Shown in pieces: positions 19,596 through 28,937 of a DNA stretch of 64,000 nt. Within the stretch, counting starts at the first letter, position 1; every line of letters starts with the position of its first letter. The translations under genes were made by a program, and so were the position numbers. Source of the stretch: Alteromonas portus (GTDB taxonomy: Bacteria > Pseudomonadota > Gammaproteobacteria > Enterobacterales > Alteromonadaceae); contig NZ_SWCO01000008.1 of NCBI RefSeq assembly GCF_005117025.1, forward strand, positions 62,001-126,000. Reading direction: 5' to 3'. Under the pieces are notes generated by a model. That model was not told the origin of the DNA. It did not search any database and worked only from the letters and a program-made list of their open reading frames with translations.

Positions 19596-19614
19596 CGCCC
19601 CCGTTCAGGGGGCG
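19596..19614 (+). terminator. Rho-independent terminator of the SDR gene
   Basis: CGCCCCC-GTTCA-GGGGGCG, a 7-bp GC stem, is followed by TTGTTTCTG and preceded by an A run. It lies 12 bp after the stop codon. Confidence 0.85.
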
Positions 19615-19833
19615 TTGTTTCTGAATTCTGCTATACCCACCAAATCTTAGGTCATTTTTATTCTTGCTCCACCAAAGCTATGTCAGGACTTTAGGCAATA
19701 AAACAACTCAGTACCTAAATTCTATGTACCGGAAATGGGCGCCCTAATATGGAGTTTGGAATGACTCAGCGTCACTGCGTCTCTGGAGTAACACAGTTTA
19801 CTTTTACATCAATTATATTAGTATAAATTCTAG

Positions 19834-19867
19834 AGCGGCTTTGTATTACGTGTATTACGAAGCCGCT
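19834..19867 (+). terminator. Orphan Rho-independent terminator
   Basis: AGCGGCTT and AAGCCGCT form an 8-bp stem with an 18-nt loop, followed by TTTTTTATTT. No gene ends in the 220 bp before it, since the SDR already has its own terminator. It may end a small RNA or be a back-up terminator. Confidence 0.65.
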
Positions 19868-19947
19868 TTTTTATTTCTAATTGTCACAACATTGCTACGA
19901 AATCTACTATCGTATCTAGTTATGAAAAATAAAAAACAAGGAAGGTT

Positions 19948-20712
19948 ATGACTACTATTTTACGTATTGCTGCGACGTTCTCTGCTACTGCGCTCTTATT
20001 AGGCTGCGGTGGTAGCGATTCAAACGATACACTCGACGACCTCAACGCCAATCGCGCAAAGTGGGAAAACGGAAACATCGACAATTATCAGTTTGAATAT
20101 CAAGTCTCATGCTTTTGTACCGAAGAAACCATACTTCCTCGCTTAGTCTTGGTAGAAGATGGTCAGGTCACCTCTCAAACCATTGTTGCAGGCAATATTG
20201 CCTTACCCTTAGATGATGCAACTACAGAAAACATTGATAGCTTGTTTCAACTTATTGCATTAGAAGAAAGTCGTGCAGAATCTCTATCGGTAAAATACGA
20301 CCCTGAACTCGGCTATCCGACCGAAATTAGCGTGGATATCAACGAGCAAATAGCTGACGACGAATATACCCTAACAATTAGCAACCTTGTTGCCGAAGGC
20401 GATGTGGCTTGCACAGCAACGGTAGAAGATGGCCTCTTGCTTTCGGTAACAGATAAAACAACGCAAATGCCGATTGCATGTGGCGTTACAGCTACTGTTA
20501 CGGAAGAAGCGTATTCAGAGACCGTTGAGATTGATGATACGGATTGTGCGGATGACGATTTAATTGCAATGCTGGAAGAACGTCCTGGCTTTTACAGCCT
20601 CACTGTACAAAAACAGGGTTATCAAGACTATCTGGTAGATAATGTAGGTATTGGTAAAGACTTGTGTCATGTCTTGACCAGAGAATTCAACGTAGAACTA
20701 ATACCAGAATAA
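19948..20712 (+). CDS. DUF6174 lipoprotein
   Basis: 254 residues with a lipobox LLLGC (Cys20). After a linker comes a DUF6174-like region with NYQFEYQVSCFCTEETILPRLVLVEDGQV, the typical Tyr-x-Phe and paired cysteines, and a later VKYDPELGYPTEISVD. The C-terminal about 90 residues look like a carboxypeptidase regulatory-type beta domain with two more cysteine pairs (ending TVQKQGYQDYLV). Function is unknown; it is probably anchored in the outer membrane. Confidence 0.8.
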   Translation: MTTILRIAATFSATALLLGCGGSDSNDTLDDLNANRAKWENGNIDNYQFEYQVSCFCTEETILPRLVLVEDGQVTSQTIVAGNIALPLDDATTENIDSLFQLIALEESRAESLSVKYDPELGYPTEISVDINEQIADDEYTLTISNLVAEGDVACTATVEDGLLLSVTDKTTQMPIACGVTATVTEEAYSETVEIDDTDCADDDLIAMLEERPGFYSLTVQKQGYQDYLVDNVGIGKDLCHVLTREFNVELIPE

Positions 20713-20733
20713 CCATTGCTCAACGGCTTTCGA

Positions 20734-20819
20734 AAAAAGCCTGAACCATAGAGTGAAATGCCCCCCCAGTAGTTGGACTATCCAATTACTGGGGTCACGC
20801 CAGTAGGCTCAGGCTTTTT
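20734..20819. terminator. Nested bidirectional terminator
   Basis: An outer stem (AAAAAGCCTGA with TCAGGCTTTTT) encloses a second stem, CCCCAGTAGTTGGA with TCCAATTACTGGGG (20764-20777 and 20781-20794, one wobble). T-tracts on both strands suit the convergent genes ending at 20712 and 20851. Confidence 0.85.
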
Positions 20820-20850
20820 GTTAAGTTACCTGCGTGTCAGGCTTGTAGGA

Positions 20851-21825
20851 TCAAGGCACAAGCACCATTTTGCCTTTCACTTCCCGGTTCATAACCTTCG
20901 CCATGGCTTTTGTGGCTTGTTCTAATGGCAACGCTTCATCTACAACCACTTTAACCTTACCTTGCACATACCACGTTAAAAGCTCTTGCATGTTCTCAGC
21001 GAAGCCTTTTGGATCGTGCTGAGTAAACGAGCCCCAAAATACGCCCATGACCGAATAGCCTTTTACCAGCGCTAAATTAACTGGAAATTTAGGAATTTCA
21101 CCGCCTGCAAAGCCAACTACAAGCAAACGCCCTTCCCATGCCATACTGCGGCTGCAAGCGTGGAATGTGTCACCACCAACGCATTCATAAACTACGTCAA
21201 CACCTTTGCCGCCTGTAACTTCCTTCAGCGTTTCTTTGAGATCTTTTTCTTTGTAGTTAATTAAAACATCTGCGCCATACTCTTTGGCAAGGGCTAGCTT
21301 TTCTTCTGTTGAACAAACAGCAATCACTTTAGCGCCCATAATCTTGCCTATTTGCACCGCTGCTAAACCAGTACCACCCGCTGCGCCAGTTACCACCAGT
21401 GTTTCGCCTGGCTGCAGTTTTGCGCGTTGTTTTAACGCGTGATGTGCTGTCGCATGAGCAGTAACAAGAGCTGCCCCCTCGTTTACGTGAATGGGATCGG
21501 GTAACGGCATAACATGAGTGGCAGGGATCAGCGCTTTTTCTGCGTAACCACCTAAGTTAGACAGCGCAATAACTCTCTGACCTTCTTTTAAGTGGCTTAC
21601 GCCCTCACCTACTTCAGAGATAGTGCCTGCTACTTCGTTACCAGGAATAAACGGGAAGTCTGGCTGCATTTGATACAGACCTTGCACCAATAACCCATCA
21701 GGAAAATTCACTCCTGCAGCTTCCACGTTTACGACTACATGACCCTTTTTAACTTCCGGGTCTGCCACGTCTTTAAATTGAAGGTCATCAAGTGGCCCGA
21801 AAGATTCGCATACAATTGCTTTCAT
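20851..21825 (-). CDS. NADPH:quinone oxidoreductase family (MDR)
   Basis: 324 residues, a zinc-free medium-chain dehydrogenase/reductase of the quinone oxidoreductase branch. The Rossmann motif reads VTGAAGGTGLAAVQIGK and the N-terminal GroES-like domain has AAGVNFPDGLLVQGLYQ and PGNEVAGTISEVG. The catalytic zinc cysteines of alcohol dehydrogenases are absent. It is the last gene of a four-gene operon with an APH-type kinase and an acyl-CoA dehydrogenase, so it may reduce an enoyl intermediate rather than quinone. Confidence 0.9.
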   Translation of the reverse strand: MKAIVCESFGPLDDLQFKDVADPEVKKGHVVVNVEAAGVNFPDGLLVQGLYQMQPDFPFIPGNEVAGTISEVGEGVSHLKEGQRVIALSNLGGYAEKALIPATHVMPLPDPIHVNEGAALVTAHATAHHALKQRAKLQPGETLVVTGAAGGTGLAAVQIGKIMGAKVIAVCSTEEKLALAKEYGADVLINYKEKDLKETLKEVTGGKGVDVVYECVGGDTFHACSRSMAWEGRLLVVGFAGGEIPKFPVNLALVKGYSVMGVFWGSFTQHDPKGFAENMQELLTWYVQGKVKVVVDEALPLEQATKAMAKVMNREVKGKMVLVP

Positions 21826-21898
21826 ACTGTCTCCAGTTTTTTATTCGACGTACACGCTATTGATAACGTGGCACGCCATTTAATACGTTATAAGGCGC

Positions 21899-22957
21899 TC
21901 ATTCGCTTTGGTGAATGGTTTGGTTTGCAATTTGAGCAAGGGGTCGCACCATCGCGCCTAACTGCATGGCCTTCTCGCTTGACGCATTCCCATCGTGGGC
22001 GCGCTTTACCACACCTTGTAAAATAGCGGCTAAGCGGAAAAAGCTGAACGCCAAATAGAATGTCCAATTATCAATTGCGCCAATTTCCCTGCGTTTGCAG
22101 TACGCATCGATATACTCTTTTTCTGTAGGTATACCTAACTGCTTTCGATCAAGTCCGCCTAACCCTGCTGCGTGTGCAATATCAGAGGGAAGGCGTAGCT
22201 GCATGCACTGATATGCCAAATCGGCATACGGATGTCCTAACGTTGATAGTTCCCAATCGAGCACCGCGACTACTTTTGGATTTAAAGGGTCAGCCATATC
22301 AAACATCATATTGTCCAATCGAAAATCGCCATGGACCAACGAGACTTGCCCATCATCTTCAGGCAGGTTGGCCTCAAGATACTGAATAAGACTTTCAATT
22401 TCTTCAATATGCTCAAGTTCAGATGCTCGATACTGCTTTGTCCACCTGCTTAGTTGACGTTCGAAGTAGCTGCCAGGCTTGCCGTAATCGGTTAAGCCTG
22501 CACCTTCAATATCGACACTGTGAAGCGCAGCAAGGACTCGATTCATTTCATCGTACATTGCACCGCGTGTTGCAGAAGACTCTACTTCCGGTAACGCACT
22601 GTTCCAGAAAATGTCCCCCTCTACAAACGCCATTATGTAAAACATGCTGCCAATAATGCTGGAATCTTCACACAAATGGTACGCTTTAGGCACTGGCACT
22701 TCTGAGCCTTGCAAGGCGTTAATTACGCGAAATTCTCGGTCAACCGCATGGGCCGATTTCAATAACTTTCCGGGAGGTTGGCGGCGTAACACGTAAACGC
22801 CGTTGTCCGTGGTTAGCTTAAACGTAGGGTTTGACTGTCCACCTGCAAACTTCTCGGCAGTTTTAACTTTCCCAATGCTAGGGCACGCAGTAGATAAGTA
22901 TTCATTCAACACAGCTAAATCTAGCGCATGTGGGGCTTTCGCCTTGTCTTTAGACAC
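21899..22957 (-). CDS. APH-type phosphotransferase, ACAD10/11- and LvaA-like
   Basis: A kinase of 352 residues in the aminoglycoside-phosphotransferase/choline kinase superfamily. The catalytic Brenner motif is VSLVHGDFRLDNMMF and the metal-binding Asp is in VVAVLDWELSTLGHPYADLAY. It resembles the kinase part of eukaryotic ACAD10/11 and bacterial LvaA, which phosphorylate the 4-hydroxy group of acyl-CoAs. The next gene upstream codes for an acyl-CoA dehydrogenase, the same partner that is fused in ACAD11. It is therefore not an antibiotic-resistance enzyme. Substrate chain length is not known. Confidence 0.88.
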   Translation of the reverse strand: MSKDKAKAPHALDLAVLNEYLSTACPSIGKVKTAEKFAGGQSNPTFKLTTDNGVYVLRRQPPGKLLKSAHAVDREFRVINALQGSEVPVPKAYHLCEDSSIIGSMFYIMAFVEGDIFWNSALPEVESSATRGAMYDEMNRVLAALHSVDIEGAGLTDYGKPGSYFERQLSRWTKQYRASELEHIEEIESLIQYLEANLPEDDGQVSLVHGDFRLDNMMFDMADPLNPKVVAVLDWELSTLGHPYADLAYQCMQLRLPSDIAHAAGLGGLDRKQLGIPTEKEYIDAYCKRREIGAIDNWTFYLAFSFFRLAAILQGVVKRAHDGNASSEKAMQLGAMVRPLAQIANQTIHQSE

Positions 22958-23007
22958 GTTTACTCCTTACCCGTAATTCTTCAGTATTGTTCTGATAAAT
23001 CACACAC

Positions 23008-24243
23008 CTATCCAGTAACAGCTTTTTCTGCAATAAGATTACGACCTAACTGCATCATGTGAACCTGATCTGGGCCATCTGCCAGCTTGATGGTACGCGC
23101 ATAAGCGTACATAGCAGATAATACAAAATCTTGGCTTGTGCCTGCGGCGCCGTGCATCTGTATAGCTTGATCAATGACGTTACAGGCCATAGTAGGCGCA
23201 ACTATCTTGATAGCAGCGATAAGGTCGCGCGACACTTTGTTACCGTAGCGATCCATTTTATCTGCGGCTTTTAACGTAAGCAGACGTGCCTGTTCAATAT
23301 CACAGTGCATCTGCGCAATGCTCTCTCTAACCGATTGCTGTTTTGACAACGGCTTGCCAAACGCCACACGGTTTTCAACTCGTTCACAGGCCATATCGAG
23401 CGCGCGCTGTGCACAGCCAATAAGACGCATACAGTGGTGAATACGGCCCGGGCCTAAGCGACCTTGGGCAATTTCAAAACCGCGTCCTTCACCAAGCAGT
23501 AAGTTTTCTGCCGGAACACGTACGTCTTCAAACAAAACTTCAGCATGACCAATAGGCTCGTCGTAATAGCCCATTGCAGCCATTGGGCGAACAATGGTCA
23601 CACCTTTGGTGTCCATAGGGACTAGAATTTGAGACTGCTGCTGGTGACGAGGCGCATCGAAATCAGTTTTGCCCATTACCACCATAATTTTACAGTTTTC
23701 ATTCATGGCACCGCTGGTGTACCACTTGCGGCCGTTAATAACGTATTCATTGCCATCGCGCTTAATTGAGGTTTCGATGTTAGTGGCGTCACTTGAAGCC
23801 ACTGCTGGCTCTGTCATAGCAAAGGCTGAACGTATATCTCCATTCAGAAGCGGCTCTAACCACTGCTTTTTCTGACTTTCGTTACCGTACTTCGCCAGTA
23901 CTTCCATATTGCCGGTATCTGGCGCACTACAGTTGAATATTTCAGCGCTAAACAAAACTCTGCCCATTTCTTCACAAAGTGGCGCATATTCTACGTTAGT
24001 CAGGCCCGCGCCATAGGGCTTATATTCTTCAGGTAAAAACAAATTCCATAGACCCGCTTCTTTGGCACGTTGCTTTAGCGTGTGCATCATTTGCGGCGTT
24101 TTCCAACGACCTTCGCCATTGGTGGCAGAGCCATTTTCTACGGCGTGAATGTATTCCTTTTCAATTGGATACACCTCTTCTTTCATAAATGCTTTTAGTT
24201 TGTCTAAAAGTGCTTGGGTCTTTTCATTATATTCAAAGTTCAT
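23008..24243 (-). CDS. Acyl-CoA dehydrogenase family protein, ACAD11-like
   Basis: An FAD flavoenzyme of 411 residues. Landmarks: [20 protein letters not shown] (FAD/substrate loop), [45 protein letters not shown], and the C-terminal [12 protein letters not shown]. The GRIHHCMR stretch and neighbouring APH kinase place it with the ACAD10/11-type enzymes, which act on 4-phosphorylated acyl-CoAs. The spacing is 11 bp from the phosphatase gene and 50 bp to the kinase gene, fitting one operon. Confidence 0.9.
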   Translation of the reverse strand: MNFEYNEKTQALLDKLKAFMKEEVYPIEKEYIHAVENGSATNGEGRWKTPQMMHTLKQRAKEAGLWNLFLPEEYKPYGAGLTNVEYAPLCEEMGRVLFSAEIFNCSAPDTGNMEVLAKYGNESQKKQWLEPLLNGDIRSAFAMTEPAVASSDATNIETSIKRDGNEYVINGRKWYTSGAMNENCKIMVVMGKTDFDAPRHQQQSQILVPMDTKGVTIVRPMAAMGYYDEPIGHAEVLFEDVRVPAENLLLGEGRGFEIAQGRLGPGRIHHCMRLIGCAQRALDMACERVENRVAFGKPLSKQQSVRESIAQMHCDIEQARLLTLKAADKMDRYGNKVSRDLIAAIKIVAPTMACNVIDQAIQMHGAAGTSQDFVLSAMYAYARTIKLADGPDQVHMMQLGRNLIAEKAVTG

Positions 24244-24254
24244 AACTGCCCCAT

Positions 24255-24941
24255 TTAGCTGTAGGTAATGGCGTGTAACCTGTCAATCACATCCAGGTGA
24301 GGTACGCTATTGAAGTTATTAAGGTGAACGCCTCGCGCATTAGCAAAGCATTGAGAAAAACTGGCATTTCGAATCTGCAAATTCATATTCACAACGGTGG
24401 CCGCATCGTAGCCAAGAATGTGTTTGAGCATCATGGCAATTGCGCCGCCAGAACTCACAACAAGAACTCGCTTTGCGTCAATACTTTGAAGATGTGTAAG
24501 CATACTGCGAACTCGGTCTTCAAACTGCCCCCATGTTTCATCAAGGAGTTCATGCGCCAGTTCGTCTTGCGACCAGGCAAGCATAGCTTTTTTAAGCAAT
24601 CGGTAATATTCAGAAGGCGACGCACCTTCTGGTACTTTTGCTTCTGGATAGCGGGTTAAATAGGCGGTAGCCACCGCTTGAAAATTAAATTCATTCAATG
24701 CGCTGTTCACTGTAACTTCTGGTAGTGTATAGTTTTCAGAGGCGATGCCCGCAGCAATACCGTCTTTAGTTTCATGGTGTCTAACCATGTCGCCAGAAAA
24801 CACCGCATCAAACATGATATTGCGATGTTTGAAATAATCACCAAGCCAAATCGCCTGTTGTCCACCTAGTTCACTAAGTTTGTCATAGTTCGCTTTGCCA
24901 AAGGACGCTTGACCATGCCGCACTAAATAGATGTCTGTCAT
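24255..24941 (-). CDS. Histidine phosphatase family protein
   Basis: 228 residues from ATG 24941 ([16 protein letters not shown]), with AGGCGG close upstream; an earlier start at 24977 would add 12 residues before the core strand. The catalytic RHG motif is in LVRHGQ, and the second histidine in [14 protein letters not shown] has become Gly-Gly rather than SHGG. The loss of the usual second His suggests altered or lost phosphatase activity. It is the first gene of the operon with ACAD and APH kinase, divergent from a TonB receptor. Confidence 0.85.
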   Translation of the reverse strand: MTDIYLVRHGQASFGKANYDKLSELGGQQAIWLGDYFKHRNIMFDAVFSGDMVRHHETKDGIAAGIASENYTLPEVTVNSALNEFNFQAVATAYLTRYPEAKVPEGASPSEYYRLLKKAMLAWSQDELAHELLDETWGQFEDRVRSMLTHLQSIDAKRVLVVSSGGAIAMMLKHILGYDAATVVNMNLQIRNASFSQCFANARGVHLNNFNSVPHLDVIDRLHAITYS

Positions 24942-25278
24942 ACCGCCGCCTGATGTTATTAATATGTTAACTTTCAACCAACATACTAAGGAAAACGGTG
25001 ATATAAGTTTAATTGATATTTTGAATGAGTATGCATCATGTGAAACTATTGGCAGATGATAAGGCGTTCATTTTTTGCACGTTGCGAACAATATTTGACA
25101 TGATAGGTTCAAATGCGTGCAATATATGTTCAATAAATTGTATAGTGAAAAAGCACTACTCAACGCCATAGGGAAGTTGGCGCATTGAAAATGTGAAGGA
25201 CTACTCGCATACGGACGCGACCTTGTCGTGATTAATTTTGTTTTAAGCTAAGCGCTTTTAAAAATAAAAAGAACCAAA
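24942..25278. other. Divergent promoter region, phosphatase operon and TonB receptor
   Basis: A 337-bp gene-free, AT-rich stretch. A possible rightward promoter has TTGACA at 25095-25100 with TGCAAT 17 bp later. The repeated GTTCAA element (25107-25112 and 25128-25133) may be part of an operator. I see no known binding motif. Confidence 0.4.
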
Positions 25279-27921
25279 ATGAAGTCACTTACACACGTTT
25301 TGCCTTGTACCCACCCATGTACAGTTGTTGCAACATCTACTTCCAAAAATGCCAAAACACCCTACTTCTTCAGCACGCCATTTATCGCATCGATTGTTTC
25401 ATCTTCGTTTGTTCTAGCCCCCCACACTTACGCCAATGAAGATGCTGAATTGACTCAGCACAACAAAAAGGCGCTGGAACACATTGTTGTGCAGGCGCAA
25501 AAGACCAGTCAAAACTTGCAAGATGTACCTGTTGCCGTCACTGCGCTCTCGGGTCAAGACCTAGTTGGAACAGTTAGCCGAGATGTGTTTGACCTGCAAA
25601 ACTACGTACCTGCCTTTGGCGCGTTTCAAAATCAAAGCGTAACAAATTCAGGGTTTTCAATACGCGGTATTGGCACGTCTTCACAAAACTTCGGCTTCGA
25701 GTCTTCGGTGGGTTTATACGTAGATGGTGTATACCGTGCAAGACAAAACGCGTTAATTAACGACTTAGTCGATATTGAATCTATTGAAGTGTTGCGTGGG
25801 CCACAGGGCACACTATTCGGAAAGAATACCGCCGCTGGCGCAATGACGTTGACCACGGTCGCACCTTCACACGACGAGCGCGATGGCTTTGCCGAAGCCA
25901 TCATTGGCAATGATAACTTGGTTCGTTTGAGTGCTGGCTCATCGTTTTCGCTTATCGACGATATTCTTGCCATGCGTGTTTCGGGTTTTAGCTCTCATAG
26001 CGACGGTTTCATTACCGATGAGCGCAGCGGACAAACCCTGAATAACCGTAACCGTTCTGCGATAAAAGCACAGCTGCTTTACACTCCAACAGATGAAATT
26101 AGCGTGCGACTTATTGCTGATTACGGCGAGCTAGACGAACGGTGCTGCGGCGCACTTACTTTTCAAAACAACATTCAGGCTAATGACATAGCGGGTAAAT
26201 TTGGCACTGATGCGCTGCTGCTACAACCGCCATTCAATGCGACTATTTATGGGCGCGATAACTTTTACGACTATAGAACCTCGCTCTCGCAAACTCCCCT
26301 TTCAAAAATGAAAGACAAAGGACTATCAGTTCAAGTAGATGCGGCTTTAAACAAAGCATGGGATTTTGTGAGCATAAGCGCGTACCGCGCGTTTGACAGC
26401 TTAGATACGGTAGATACTGACTTTTCTGATGCCGACCTTCTTACCGCCACTAACGACGCCAGGCAGCAATCGTTTTCTCAAGAAATTAGATTGCATTACA
26501 CCAGTGAAGATGTGCGTGGGTTATTAGGTGTTTACTATTACAGCCAAAACTTAAATCTAACCTTTGATACTACCACGCAAGATGATTTTAGTGCGTTCTT
26601 TAATGCCGCTGCATCCGATTTGCTGCCTTTGGCTAACGCCATCAACGAGCTATCTGTAGTTACATCAGGCTTTATTGCGCCTGCTGCAGCACCCGCGCCG
26701 TCCGGTACTGCTTTCGAACACAGCGCCAATCAAGAGCAGGACAGCATTGCTTTATTTTCTCAGCTGGATTGGCTGTTAAACAGTGATTTCACATTAACGA
26801 CGGGCATACGCTATACCCGCGAAGAAAAGTCGATTATCGGAACCTACGATGAGCAAGGGCCTGGTATTGACGGACTAAGTCAAAACCCAGCGCAATGGCC
26901 TGATGCAGGTCGTGCTATAGTTGGGTTACAAAACATCGCTGCTGCGTTAGCGGCGGGACAAGCCCCTACAGCAGAGTCCCTTAACGCTATCGCACCATTT
27001 CAACAAGCGGGCTGGGGATATTTCTTCCTGGGATCAGCAGCAGTTATGCCGCGCCCTGATTTAAACGAAGAGCTTGATGATTCGCAGTTAACCGGCACAG
27101 TGAAACTGGCTTATCACCCAAATGACAACACGCTAACGTACGCCAGTTTTGCGACTGGTTACAAAGCTGGCGGTACGAATACCGACAGAATCTTACCTTC
27201 GCTTAGCCCGCTTTTTGATGCTGAAAAATCGCGAAGTGCTGAAATAGGTATAAAACACGATTTTGAAGAATACGGCGTTCGCGTAAATGCTGCGGCGCAC
27301 TATACACAAATTAGCGACTTTCAGGCGACGACCTTTACCGGAACGGGGTTCAACCTGCAAAATGCGGGCGATATCATAGTCAAAGGCGTAGAGCTTGAAG
27401 CCACATGGCTAATGACAGAAAGCACCGAATTACATGCAGTTGCGTCGCGCACATTGGCGAATTTTGATGAGTTTAAACGCGGTACCTGTTGGGTAGCGTA
27501 CACGTGGCACACCGGCATTGACGACCCGGGCCGTGTGGAGCCTAACGACCCGTTCTGTTCAAGAGACGGAGACCGCGTAGGCTTCGAGCCTCAGAACTCA
27601 CTGTCTCTTATGCTGAATCACTACTTCGAAGCTGGGAATTATCCTGCCTCCGCCAGTATTGACTACCAATACACGGGGGACGTATTCCTTGATGATGCGA
27701 ACGACCCGTACAAGTACGCTGATGACTTTTCATTATTTAACGTTCGCGTAAGTTTCACTATCCCACAATGGGATAGCGAAATTATTGCGTGGTCGCGCAA
27801 CGTTTTCGATGAAGAGTACGTTGCTCGAAGTGGCTTTGATGTACCCGTACAAACCGGAAAGATCATGGCCTACCCAGGTGCACCTAGAAGCTTTGGCGTT
27901 ACCTTCAGAAAGTCTTTCTAA
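25279..27921 (+). CDS. TonB-dependent outer-membrane receptor
   Basis: 880 residues. A long N-terminal leader, with a signal segment around residues 31-52 ending in HTYANED, comes before the TonB box region (EHIVVQAQKTSQ). The plug follows (DVPVAVTALSGQDL, IRGIGTSSQNFGFESSVGLYVDGVY, VEVLRGPQGTLFGKNTAAGAM-like), then a beta-barrel ending in aromatic Phe (SFGVTFRKSF). The plug resembles that of receptors from sphingomonads and Alteromonas for plant and aromatic compounds, but the ligand cannot be read from sequence. Its divergence from the ACAD operon suggests linked uptake. Its stop overlaps the convergent xdhC by 4 nt. Confidence 0.92.
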   Translation: MKSLTHVLPCTHPCTVVATSTSKNAKTPYFFSTPFIASIVSSSFVLAPHTYANEDAELTQHNKKALEHIVVQAQKTSQNLQDVPVAVTALSGQDLVGTVSRDVFDLQNYVPAFGAFQNQSVTNSGFSIRGIGTSSQNFGFESSVGLYVDGVYRARQNALINDLVDIESIEVLRGPQGTLFGKNTAAGAMTLTTVAPSHDERDGFAEAIIGNDNLVRLSAGSSFSLIDDILAMRVSGFSSHSDGFITDERSGQTLNNRNRSAIKAQLLYTPTDEISVRLIADYGELDERCCGALTFQNNIQANDIAGKFGTDALLLQPPFNATIYGRDNFYDYRTSLSQTPLSKMKDKGLSVQVDAALNKAWDFVSISAYRAFDSLDTVDTDFSDADLLTATNDARQQSFSQEIRLHYTSEDVRGLLGVYYYSQNLNLTFDTTTQDDFSAFFNAAASDLLPLANAINELSVVTSGFIAPAAAPAPSGTAFEHSANQEQDSIALFSQLDWLLNSDFTLTTGIRYTREEKSIIGTYDEQGPGIDGLSQNPAQWPDAGRAIVGLQNIAAALAAGQAPTAESLNAIAPFQQAGWGYFFLGSAAVMPRPDLNEELDDSQLTGTVKLAYHPNDNTLTYASFATGYKAGGTNTDRILPSLSPLFDAEKSRSAEIGIKHDFEEYGVRVNAAAHYTQISDFQATTFTGTGFNLQNAGDIIVKGVELEATWLMTESTELHAVASRTLANFDEFKRGTCWVAYTWHTGIDDPGRVEPNDPFCSRDGDRVGFEPQNSLSLMLNHYFEAGNYPASASIDYQYTGDVFLDDANDPYKYADDFSLFNVRVSFTIPQWDSEIIAWSRNVFDEEYVARSGFDVPVQTGKIMAYPGAPRSFGVTFRKSF

Positions 27922-28910
27922 CGCTTTAAATGTGTGGGTTTGGTATGAAACACCGCATGGCACTGAGCAATAACAGACAGCGCTATATGCTCTGGTAGCT
28001 CACCACCGATATCAAAGCCAGCTGGGCTCGCGAAATACTGCGTAAAGTCGGTATTACCAAGCCCGGCTAAATCCATAATTTCCTGCTTGCGGTGCAGCGG
28101 ACCGAGCATTGCCGTATAGGTTAACGATTGCTTACTTAGCACCTGCAGCGCTTTTGCATCAATTTCTCGGTGATGGGACATAAGCACCGCAGCTTGAATA
28201 TTATGCTCGCCCATGTGAAGACGTAAGCCTTCCGTAGACGGGTCTTCAATTAAGTAATTTACTTCTGGAAAGTGTTCAAGTCTTGCTTGTGCAGGCCTTG
28301 GATCCCAAAGACTTACTAAATAGCCCTGCAAACTAGCAAGCTTGGTCATAAAGGTAGCGTCATACCCACCTCCAACAACAAGTAAGTGGATAGGCGGCAG
28401 CATCAAAACTGACAACGTGCGCTTGCCATCAACTGTGTCTAGCACAGCTTTTCTAGGTTTAGCAGAATGGTCTTCCAATTCCGAGCAATTACCCAAAGTA
28501 CCGTCTACGGCGCAGTGCCACTCACACACTTTTCCGTTTGATAAGCTTTTGCTAACCACATCCAGTGATAAATACTGATTACTCTCGTTAACAGGTACAA
28601 GTGCTAGATGCACCACACCGCCGCATCCTACACCTAGTTTAAACGCGATGTCTTCTTCATCTTCATCGTCGTAAACCGCGGTACGACTAACGCCGTCTGT
28701 CATTACACGCTGCGCTTTTTTAACGATGTCACTTTCTAAGCAGCCGCCGCTTAATATACCTAGCTGATGCCCTGCATCACTAAACAACATCATAGCGCCG
28801 GCTTTGCGATAGCATGAGCCTTCGGTTTTAAAAATGAAACCTAGCACCCATTTGTGCTTGTTTTTAAGTGGAAGCCACTGGGCCAACAAATGGTTAACGT
28901 GATTACTCAT
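27918..28910 (-). CDS. XdhC/CoxI family protein
   Basis: 330 residues. The N-terminal XdhC/CoxI domain shows GSCYRKAGAMMLFSD, LSGGCLESDI and FKLGVGCGGVVHL. The C-terminal Rossmann-like domain has LLVVGGGYDATFM and VLMSHHREIDAKAL. XdhC chaperones bind molybdenum cofactor and insert it into xanthine dehydrogenase-type enzymes. No xdhA/xdhB or related hydroxylase is in the window, so the client lies elsewhere. Stop codons overlap those of the convergent TonB receptor. Confidence 0.9.
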   Translation of the reverse strand: MSNHVNHLLAQWLPLKNKHKWVLGFIFKTEGSCYRKAGAMMLFSDAGHQLGILSGGCLESDIVKKAQRVMTDGVSRTAVYDDEDEEDIAFKLGVGCGGVVHLALVPVNESNQYLSLDVVSKSLSNGKVCEWHCAVDGTLGNCSELEDHSAKPRKAVLDTVDGKRTLSVLMLPPIHLLVVGGGYDATFMTKLASLQGYLVSLWDPRPAQARLEHFPEVNYLIEDPSTEGLRLHMGEHNIQAAVLMSHHREIDAKALQVLSKQSLTYTAMLGPLHRKQEIMDLAGLGNTDFTQYFASPAGFDIGGELPEHIALSVIAQCHAVFHTKPTHLKR

Positions 28911-28937
28911 AACTACCTCTACACCCGTTTAACCTGC

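Larger units (their letters stand above)
19584..19947. other. Intergenic region with two terminators
   Basis: A 364-bp stretch between the SDR and the DUF6174 lipoprotein. The first hairpin (19596-19614) ends the SDR transcript. A second one (19834-19867) has no gene in front of it, so a small transcript may end there. No open frame of note is seen. Confidence 0.4.

Noticed and set aside
21899..22957. Aminoglycoside resistance kinase
   Set aside because: The neighbouring acyl-CoA dehydrogenase and the overall pattern fit ACAD10/11 or LvaA-type acyl-CoA kinases.
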